Source of the DNA: Pseudomonadota bacterium
GTDB taxonomy: Bacteria; Pseudomonadota; Gammaproteobacteria; Acidithiobacillales; Acidithiobacillaceae
Assembly: GCA_021840785.1 (NCBI GenBank)
Contig: JAKBXD010000056.1
Span: 1 to 11,434, forward strand
Direction: 5' to 3'
DNA length: 11,434 nt
The notes below the pieces were generated by a model. The model saw only the letters and a program-made list of their open reading frames with translations. It was not told where the DNA came from and ran no database searches. Positions 7,016 to 11,434 of this stretch are shown here, piece after piece. The translations under genes and the position numbers were made by a program. How positions within the stretch are numbered: the stretch's first letter is position 1; the number at the start of each line of letters is the position of its first letter.

Positions 7016-7225
7016 ATGAGCGTGAAGCGAGTGCACCAAGCGTTGAGCGAAAACGACTACATGTTGGCAGACGCCGAGCAGGTCGAGGCACGCCTCTTCA
7101 GCCGCGAGGGGGACGGCTGGCGCGCGCAGACCTTGGACCGCGAGGACCGCATCCTGCTCGATTGTGGCGGCCTATCCCTGCCCCTGTCACTGGATGCCCT
7201 CTATGAGGATACGGGACTGCTTTGA
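7016..7225 (+). CDS. Small protein resembling the C-terminal end of Uma2-family proteins
   Basis: This 69-residue ORF has no certain function. The segment DYMLADAEQVEARLFSREGDG followed by W, a polar hairpin and then LSLPLSLDALYEDTGL resembles the end of Uma2-family proteins (a restriction-endonuclease-like fold found in many paralogues). There the catalytic strand is followed by a v-e-x-f-x-r strand, a W-containing hairpin and a terminal L-P-L-x-x-I/L-Y-E-x-V helix. The nuclease core, which would precede this segment, is absent, and an in-frame stop lies 36 bases upstream of the ATG. It is therefore either an independent small protein or a remnant of a longer gene. A G-rich GCGGGGG a few bases before the ATG may be the ribosome binding site. 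It is divergent from fliC and converges on the VOC gene. The stop codon lies at the junction of a tandem duplication. Confidence 0.5.
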   Translation: MSVKRVHQALSENDYMLADAEQVEARLFSREGDGWRAQTLDREDRILLDCGGLSLPLSLDALYEDTGLL

Positions 7226-7239
7226 TACGGGACTGCTTT
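7208..7239. repeat. Perfect 16-bp tandem duplication
   Basis: GATACGGGACTGCTTT occurs twice in direct tandem with no mismatch. The junction creates the TGA stop of the plus-strand small ORF. With a single copy the same frame would end at TAG one codon boundary later in sequence but with the identical protein end. The second copy overlaps the last bases of the minus-strand VOC gene stop. It looks like a recent replication-slippage event that did not alter either product. Confidence 0.9.
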
Positions 7240-7693
7240 AGGGCGCTGTCCGAGGTACCAGAAAGGTCGGCTCCTGGTCTGCGGGCATGGCCCCAAGCTC
7301 CTCGGGGGTCATCCGCGCGTAGACCTCCAGTAGATACCCGCTGGGATCCCGCAGCCACAGCTCGTGCAAGGGGGTTCCCCGCCAGGTACTGCGGGGCGGC
7401 TTGACGATTTCCGCCCCCGCCGCCAGCGCGCGCTGGTAGCTCTCGATTACCGCTGCCCGATCCCCCACCCCCAGACCCAGGTGATAGAGACTGTAGGTAT
7501 CCAAGGCCTCTCCTTTATCGTTGACCAGCAGCACAAAATTCAGGCGTAGATGGGGAACGATGAAGGTACTGTAGCGGGCCGTGTGGTCCTTGGGCTCTAC
7601 GCCGAAGAACTGGCGGTAGAACGCCGTACTGCGCCCGAGGTCTGCAACGCGAATGCTGAGGTGAAACTCTTGACTGTTGGGGATCATTTCCAT
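7238..7693 (-). CDS. VOC-superfamily (glyoxalase/bleomycin-resistance fold) protein in ars operon
   Basis: This 151-residue protein has the paired beta-alpha-beta-beta-beta modules of the vicinal oxygen chelate superfamily: FHLSIRVADLGRSTAFYRQFFG at the start of module one, LYHLGLGV opening module two, and LHELWLRDPSG then LLEVY at its end. Likely metal ligands are His11, His71 and Glu123. Overall it recalls the CadI/ArsI-like branch. ArsI (organoarsenical C-As lyase) needs a vicinal Cys pair, and this protein has no Cys at all, so ArsI activity is unlikely. It starts three bases after the arsC stop, so co-transcription with arsR-arsC is very likely. Possible roles are thiol-adduct or glyoxal-type chemistry, or protection linked to arsenic stress; none can be chosen from sequence. 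The ATG at 7693 has a GGAG inside the arsC end, somewhat far upstream. An ATG two codons later is an alternative. Confidence 0.85.
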   Translation of the reverse strand: MEMIPNSQEFHLSIRVADLGRSTAFYRQFFGVEPKDHTARYSTFIVPHLRLNFVLLVNDKGEALDTYSLYHLGLGVGDRAAVIESYQRALAAGAEIVKPPRSTWRGTPLHELWLRDPSGYLLEVYARMTPEELGAMPADQEPTFLVPRTAP

Positions 7694-7696
7694 GGT

Positions 7697-8191
7697 TCAT
7701 GCCACTCCGATCTGAGCAATGCGCGCCAATTCCTGTCCCAGGCGTGCCGGATCTTCCGCCAGCCACTGGGCTACCGGCAGCGCCAGCAGGGCCTCGATGC
7801 GCTGGCGCAAGACGGTATACGCCTGACGAAACGCCGCATCGATTTCCTCCTTTGTCCCTGTTGCCTTGGCTGGATCCTCCACCCCCCAGTGGGCCCGCAG
7901 GGCAGGCCCCAGGTAGGCTGGGCAAGTCTCGCCGGCGGCACTGGCACAGACCGTAATGACGATATCTGGCGTCTGGGCAAGGTCGTCCCAGGACTTGCTC
8001 GTGAGACCCTGGGGTGCAAATCCCTCCTGCTGCAAGAGGGCGATGGCGCGGGGGTGTACCTGACCCGTGGGATGACTGCCGGCGCTGATGGCATGCAGTC
8101 GTCCCTGGGCCAGACCATTGAGGGTGACTTCGGCAAGGATGGAGCGGCAGGAGTTGCCGGTGCACAGAAACAGGATTTCGGGAACTTTCAT
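7697..8191 (-). CDS. arsC: Arsenate reductase, low-molecular-weight protein tyrosine phosphatase type
   Basis: This cytoplasmic enzyme reduces arsenate to arsenite for export by ArsB. The 164-residue product begins with the phosphatase-like P-loop CTGNSCRS (nucleophile Cys10, then Cys15). It carries SAGSHPTGQVHP around 36-47, then VCASAAGETCP (Cys82 and Cys90) and HWGVEDPA, which contains the usual catalytic Asp. Cys10, Cys82 and Cys90 can form the relay used by thioredoxin- or glutathione-coupled members; which reductant serves here cannot be told. The C-terminal 45 residues are longer than in the Staphylococcus plasmid pI258 enzyme but common in proteobacterial versions. The ATG at 8191 has GGAG at seven-base spacing. 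It lies 28 bases after arsR and three before the VOC gene, consistent with an arsR-arsC-VOC operon induced by arsenite. Confidence 0.94.
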   Translation of the reverse strand: MKVPEILFLCTGNSCRSILAEVTLNGLAQGRLHAISAGSHPTGQVHPRAIALLQQEGFAPQGLTSKSWDDLAQTPDIVITVCASAAGETCPAYLGPALRAHWGVEDPAKATGTKEEIDAAFRQAYTVLRQRIEALLALPVAQWLAEDPARLGQELARIAQIGVA

Positions 8192-8219
8192 AGGGAGACT
8201 CCAGGGCAGAACGGGGGAA

Positions 8220-8546
8220 TCAGGGAGTACAACTCTGGGTACCGCTACAGCAGTTGTCGGTCAGATACGCGAGGAGCCCGCGAATTTCTGGCATCTGGGC
8301 GCGGTATCGCTGATAGCGGCCCTCCCGCTGCACGGCAACGAGCCCCGCATGTTGCAGGCTCTTCAGGTGAAAGGACACGGCGTTGGCGGGCTGCCCCATG
8401 GCTGCGGCGATGTCGCCCGAGACCATACCGACGGGCTCCTGCTCCACCAGCAGACGAAAGATCTCCAGACGCTGGGGCGAAGCCAGGGCCTCCAGTTGGG
8501 CGACCCGCTGCAAAAGCTCTGGCGAAAGGTCAGGGTTATCGGGCAC
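8220..8546 (-). CDS. arsR: ArsR arsenite-responsive repressor (Acidithiobacillus-type Cys site)
   Basis: This is a dimeric winged-helix repressor of the ArsR/SmtB family that leaves its operator on binding As(III). The 108-residue product shows ALASPQRLEIFRLLVEQEP, the recognition helix region GQPANAVSFHLKSLQHAGLV and the wing VQREGRYQRYR. The E. coli-type ELCVCDL metal site in the DNA-binding helix is absent. Instead a C-terminal NCCSGTQSC supplies Cys99, Cys100 and Cys106. The same spacing forms the As(III) site reported for Acidithiobacillus ferrooxidans ArsR (Cys95, Cys96, Cys102). I chose the GTG at 8546 because GGAGGG lies four bases upstream; a TTG four codons earlier would lie within that Shine-Dalgarno stretch. 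It is divergent from arsB, with a shared promoter/operator region between them, so it should autoregulate both directions. Confidence 0.93.
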   Translation of the reverse strand: MPDNPDLSPELLQRVAQLEALASPQRLEIFRLLVEQEPVGMVSGDIAAAMGQPANAVSFHLKSLQHAGLVAVQREGRYQRYRAQMPEIRGLLAYLTDNCCSGTQSCTP

Positions 8547-8562
8547 AGCACCCTCCAATCAT

Positions 8563-8578
8563 TTCAATGTTATTTGAA
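8563..8578. promoter_or_regulatory. arsR: Candidate ArsR operator
   Basis: TTCAA-N6-TTGAA is a perfect inverted repeat in an AT-rich stretch immediately downstream of the arsR -10 element. ArsR/SmtB repressors typically bind short inverted repeats of TCAA/TTGA type spaced by about six bases. It sits between the arsR and arsB start regions, so one bound dimer could block arsR directly and lies about four bases from the arsB -35. Confidence 0.6.
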
Positions 8579-8606
8579 GTATTGACATATTCGTCAGCAT
8601 CGTCAA
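8578..8606 (-). promoter_or_regulatory. arsR-arsC-VOC operon promoter (sigma-70 type)
   Basis: On the minus strand TTGACG (8606-8601) and AATACT (8583-8578) are separated by 17 bases, matching five of six and four of six consensus positions. The predicted start near 8571 falls inside the candidate operator and leaves a leader of about 25 bases before the arsR GTG. Confidence 0.6.
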
Positions 8607-8610
8607 GACT
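8582..8610 (+). promoter_or_regulatory. arsB: arsB promoter (sigma-70 type), overlaid on the arsR promoter
   Basis: TTGACA (8582-8587) is a perfect -35. The sequence at the 17-base spacing is AAGACT, only three of six matches to the -10 consensus. Transcription would start near 8617, about 24 bases before the arsB ATG. It occupies almost the same bases as the opposite-strand arsR promoter, so the two should compete for polymerase and share one repressor. Confidence 0.5.
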
Positions 8611-8640
8611 GCGCCCATCGTATCCACCGCGAGATTGCCC

Positions 8641-9951
8641 ATGTTGGCCCTGGCTATTTTTCTGCTCACCCTGACGTTGGTCATTTGGCAACCCCGCGGC
8701 CTGAACATTGGCTGGTCGGCCCTGGGCGGCGCCGTCCTGGCACTGGCCACGGGGGTGATCCAGTGGCGGGATATCCCGGTAGTCTGGGGTATTACCTGGG
8801 ACGCCACCTTTACCTTCGTCGCCCTGATCATTATTTCTCTACTGCTGGACGAGGCGGGATTCTTCCACTGGGCCGCCCTGCACGTTGCCCGCTGGGGAGG
8901 AGGCCGCGGTCGTCGCCTCTTTCCCCTCATCGTGCTCCTGGGTGCGTTGATTGCGGCGGTCTTTGCCAATGATGGGGCGGCGTTGCTGCTGACCCCCATC
9001 GTCATGGCCATACTGCTGCAGTTGGAATTCAGCCCCAAGGCGACTTTCGCCTTTGTCATCGCCACCGGCTTTGTGGCCGACACCACCAGCCTGCCCTTGA
9101 TGATCTCGAATCTGGTGAACATTGTCAGCGCCAATTACTTCGGCATTTCCTTCGATCGCTATGCCCTGGTCATGCTGCCCGTGGACCTGATCGCCTTTCT
9201 CAGCACCCTCCTGGTGTTACGCTGGGCCTTCCGCCGCCAGATCCCGGAACACTACGCCACGGCCCATCTGCCCCGGCCAGCGTCGGCCATTCGTGATCCC
9301 TTGGTCTTTCGTGCCAGCTTTCCGGTGCTTGTCCTGCTGCTCGTGGCCTACTTCGTGACCGCTCGCTGGCAGATTCCAGTTTCTGCGGTGACTGGCGCCG
9401 GGGCCTTGGCACTCCTGGCCGTGGCCGGGCGCTGGTGGCGGGGCGGCAGCGGGGCGGTCCTGTCGGTACGCCAGATTGTCTGGGAGGCGCCATGGAAAAT
9501 CGTTATCTTCCTGCTCGGCATGTACCTGGTGGTCTATGGCCTGCGCAACGCCGGGCTGACGGCCATCGTCGCCCAGATCCTGCAGACGCTCGCCGGACAT
9601 GGCCTGCTGGTTGCCACCCTGGGCACCGGCTTCCTCGCCGCGGCCCTGTCATCCATCCTGAACAACATGCCCGCCGTTCTGGTGGGTGCCCTCAGCATCC
9701 ACCACGCAGATCTGGCCCAGAGTACGCCACAGATCCACGAGGCCATGGTCTACGCCAATGTGATTGGCTGCGATCTGGGACCAAAATTCACCCCCATCGG
9801 CAGCCTGGCCACCCTGCTCTGGCTGCATGTCCTGGACCGCAAGGGGGTGCATATCGGCTGGGGGCAGTACATGAAAACGGGCTTGCTCCTTACCCCACCC
9901 GTGCTTGTGCTGACTTTACTGGCTTTGGCGGGGTGGTTGAGCTGGATCTGA
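8641..9951 (+). CDS. arsB: ArsB arsenite efflux pump
   Basis: This is an inner-membrane transporter that exports arsenite (and antimonite) by proton-coupled antiport, or with an ArsA ATPase if one exists; none is seen here. The 436-residue product is hydrophobic along its length, with about twelve predicted membrane segments. It carries segments strongly like E. coli Ars[14 protein letters not shown] near the start, [34 protein letters not shown] [66 protein letters not shown] and the signature [18 protein letters not shown]. Length agrees with the family (about 429). I chose the ATG at 8641, which aligns with the E. coli start. A TTG two codons upstream is possible, and the ribosome binding site (GCGAG) is weak. 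It is divergent from arsR and converges on the glycosyltransferase gene. Confidence 0.96.
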   Translation: MLALAIFLLTLTLVIWQPRGLNIGWSALGGAVLALATGVIQWRDIPVVWGITWDATFTFVALIIISLLLDEAGFFHWAALHVARWGGGRGRRLFPLIVLLGALIAAVFANDGAALLLTPIVMAILLQLEFSPKATFAFVIATGFVADTTSLPLMISNLVNIVSANYFGISFDRYALVMLPVDLIAFLSTLLVLRWAFRRQIPEHYATAHLPRPASAIRDPLVFRASFPVLVLLLVAYFVTARWQIPVSAVTGAGALALLAVAGRWWRGGSGAVLSVRQIVWEAPWKIVIFLLGMYLVVYGLRNAGLTAIVAQILQTLAGHGLLVATLGTGFLAAALSSILNNMPAVLVGALSIHHADLAQSTPQIHEAMVYANVIGCDLGPKFTPIGSLATLLWLHVLDRKGVHIGWGQYMKTGLLLTPPVLVLTLLALAGWLSWI

Positions 9952-9953
9952 GC

Positions 9954-11434
9954 TCAAGGCAACCAGGCGGCGATCCAGTTGTCCAGATTCTGCTCCAAGA
10001 GCCAATGGGTCCGCACCTGCTCCCGCAATCGGTCCCCCGCCGCAGCGAGGGCCGCCCGATCGGCAACGGCCTCGCGGATGGCCTTGATCCAGTCACGGTA
10101 GCGGTTGCTCACCCGTGTCACCGGAAAGTCTCCTTGATACGGATAAATGTCTGAGCAGACCACCGGATAGCCCAGAATCCCGTACTCCAGCAGACGCAAG
10201 TGGCTCTTCGCCTCGTTGAAGGGGTTATCCTCCAGGGGGGCGATGGCCAAATCTAGATCCAGGCTCGCCAGCTTGGCCGGGTACTGAGGCAAGGGCACCC
10301 CTGGATGAAACTCTCGCACGTAAGGCTTGAGGGCTTCGGGGCAAAGACCAAAGAAGACCCAATCCACTTCCTCGGCCAGGTCCCGCACCACGTCGGCAAT
10401 CAGCTCCAGATCACCCGTGTGCCCGACCCCACCGGCCCAGCCTACCCGCGCCTTGGCACCATCACGACGTCGGGGCTGTAGTTTGCCCCAGATGGCGTAT
10501 TCGATGCAGTTGGGCTGTACCCGGACCTCATCGGCAAAGCCGGCATAGGCCTTGGCCAGGGGCTCCGTGGCCACCACCAGCCGGTTGCATAGTCCTGCTG
10601 CCTTGCGGAAACGCTTGGCGATATCCTTGTGGATATGGGCCTTGTGTAAGCTCTTGACGGGCAGGTTGGTGATCAAGTCGTCGATCTCGAAGACCCGAAA
10701 GGCCTTGCTCAAGGCCTTGTGGCGTTCCAGGGCCTCGATCTGGGGCCACTCCATCTGCCGTTGCAGGACGATGCTGTCCGGAGACATCCGCTCCATCTCC
10801 GCCACATCAAAGATCCGCATAGTCTCCCAGCCCTGCACCCTACCTGCCTGTTGCAGGGCGCGCATCGGGCTGATGATCCGGTATTCTCCGCAACCCTCTC
10901 GGTCGGCAGGATGCACCAGAATCCGCGGCCGGGGCCGCCAGTCCGGACTCCAGGTCAGGGCGGCCTGATCCTCGATCAAAAATTCGGTACTCGCTAAGCT
11001 CAATTGCCGGTTGTAGGCCGGATCAAAGGCCAGTTGCGGCAACCACTTGTGGTAGAACGCCAATTTTTCGCCAGCGAAACGCTTTTCCTTTTCGGGGCTG
11101 GGCTTTTTCTCCACTTCTCCGCGCTGGCTGGCGGAGCCTTCGTGCAAGAGCATGGCCCAGGGGGTAAAGACGATCTTTTTGCCCGCCTCCCGGACCTTCA
11201 GGCAGAGGTCCACATCGTTATAAGACACCTGAAACTTTTTCTCATCCAGCCCGCCCACTGCCTCGTACAGGTCCTTACGGATGAGCAGGCAGGCTCCGGT
11301 CACGGCGGAAAGATTCTGGGTCAGCATGGCCCGGCCAAAGTAGCCCCGATCCTCGGGCGCGCGACCAATGAAGGGGTGCTCCGCCGGCCCCCGCATACCA
11401 AGGATCACCCCCGCATGCTGAATCTTGCCATCGG
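9954..11434 (-). CDS. Two-module glycosyltransferase, C-terminal part (partial at right edge)
   Basis: The frame stays open to the right edge, so the true N terminus lies outside; about 493 residues are visible. The first part (about 1-125) is the end of a GT2-family GT-A domain: DGKIQHAGVILG, VTGACLLIRKDLYEAVGGLDE, NDVDLCLKVREAG and LLHEGS. The second part (about 165-492) is a GT-B-like module with EGCGEYRIISPMRAL, FEIDDLITNLP, VGWAGGVGHTGDLELI and the donor-binding-type APLEDNPFNEAKSHLRLLEYGILGYPVVCSD. Such fusions build surface polysaccharides or glycosylate flagellin and other proteins; donor and acceptor cannot be read from sequence. No membrane segment is seen, so it is probably cytoplasmic. 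It converges on arsB with two bases between stops. Position near the flagellin locus hints at filament glycosylation, which is an inference. Confidence 0.85.
   Translation of the reverse strand, partial: DGKIQHAGVILGMRGPAEHPFIGRAPEDRGYFGRAMLTQNLSAVTGACLLIRKDLYEAVGGLDEKKFQVSYNDVDLCLKVREAGKKIVFTPWAMLLHEGSASQRGEVEKKPSPEKEKRFAGEKLAFYHKWLPQLAFDPAYNRQLSLASTEFLIEDQAALTWSPDWRPRPRILVHPADREGCGEYRIISPMRALQQAGRVQGWETMRIFDVAEMERMSPDSIVLQRQMEWPQIEALERHKALSKAFRVFEIDDLITNLPVKSLHKAHIHKDIAKRFRKAAGLCNRLVVATEPLAKAYAGFADEVRVQPNCIEYAIWGKLQPRRRDGAKARVGWAGGVGHTGDLELIADVVRDLAEEVDWVFFGLCPEALKPYVREFHPGVPLPQYPAKLASLDLDLAIAPLEDNPFNEAKSHLRLLEYGILGYPVVCSDIYPYQGDFPVTRVSNRYRDWIKAIREAVADRAALAAAGDRLREQVRTHWLLEQNLDNWIAAWLP

Noticed and set aside
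7000..7018. Shared GGCAGCGGGGG...AATCATG context before flaG and before the small ORF at 7016
   Set aside because: Only about 18 bases are alike and no surrounding homology exists; probably coincidence, or a similar G-rich ribosome binding site.
7214..7251. Possible hairpin between the small ORF and the VOC gene (GGACTGC with GCTGTCC)
   Set aside because: The stem has a central mismatch, an eight-base loop and no T run on either strand, so it is not a credible terminator.
7550..8674. 374-residue plus-strand frame across arsC and arsR
   Set aside because: It is antisense to three well-identified genes and shows no domain pattern.
1..11434. CRISPR arrays, tRNA/rRNA genes, insertion sequences or phage attachment sites
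   Set aside because: No regularly spaced repeats, RNA gene motifs, transposase frames or flanking inverted repeats were seen.

Overview
The window looks like chromosome of an acidophilic, motile Acidithiobacillus-type proteobacterium. This is inferred from three things: a Pseudomonas-like flagellar gene order (fliC-flaG-fliD-fliS-[accessory]-fleQ-fleS); flagellin and filament-cap proteins almost free of charged residues; and an ArsR whose C-terminal cysteine spacing matches the arsenic site described for Acidithiobacillus ferrooxidans ArsR. No database search was possible, so the genus is a suggestion.

Region 1 (about 1-6925, all minus strand) is a flagellar filament and regulation block. 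Read in the direction of transcription it holds: a sigma-28-type promoter; flagellin fliC; a strong intrinsic terminator; then a tightly spaced set of flaG-like gene, fliD (cap), fliS (flagellin chaperone), a PilZ-like protein in the slot where Pseudomonas carries fleP/fliT, a FleQ/FlrA-type sigma-54 activator lacking its N-terminal receiver-like domain, and the start of a FleS/FlrB-type cytoplasmic histidine kinase that runs off the left edge. The late filament gene is therefore transcribed on its own, while the secretion partners and regulators appear to be co-transcribed.

Region 2 (about 6980-7240) is a small plus-strand ORF of 69 codons, possibly a C-terminal remnant of a Uma2-family nuclease-fold protein. 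It ends in a perfect 16-bp tandem duplication.

Region 3 (7238-9951) is an arsenic resistance cassette. arsR, arsC and a VOC (glyoxalase-fold) gene are transcribed leftward, and the arsenite pump gene arsB rightward. The divergent promoters nearly overlay each other, and a short inverted repeat typical of ArsR/SmtB operators lies next to the arsR -10. ArsC would reduce arsenate to arsenite, ArsB export it, and ArsR sense it. The role of the VOC protein is unknown.

Region 4 (9954-11434, minus strand) is the C-terminal part of a large two-module glycosyltransferase (GT2-like followed by GT-B-like) that runs off the right edge. It converges on arsB with two bases between the stop codons. Such enzymes often decorate surface polysaccharide or flagellin, and its position near the flagellin locus makes flagellin glycosylation a reasonable but unproven idea.

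Most of the window is recognisable biology. I do not see a clearly new system. The most unusual features are the charge-poor filament proteins, the receiver-less FleQ beside a degenerate PilZ-like protein, and the cysteine-free VOC protein inside the ars operon.
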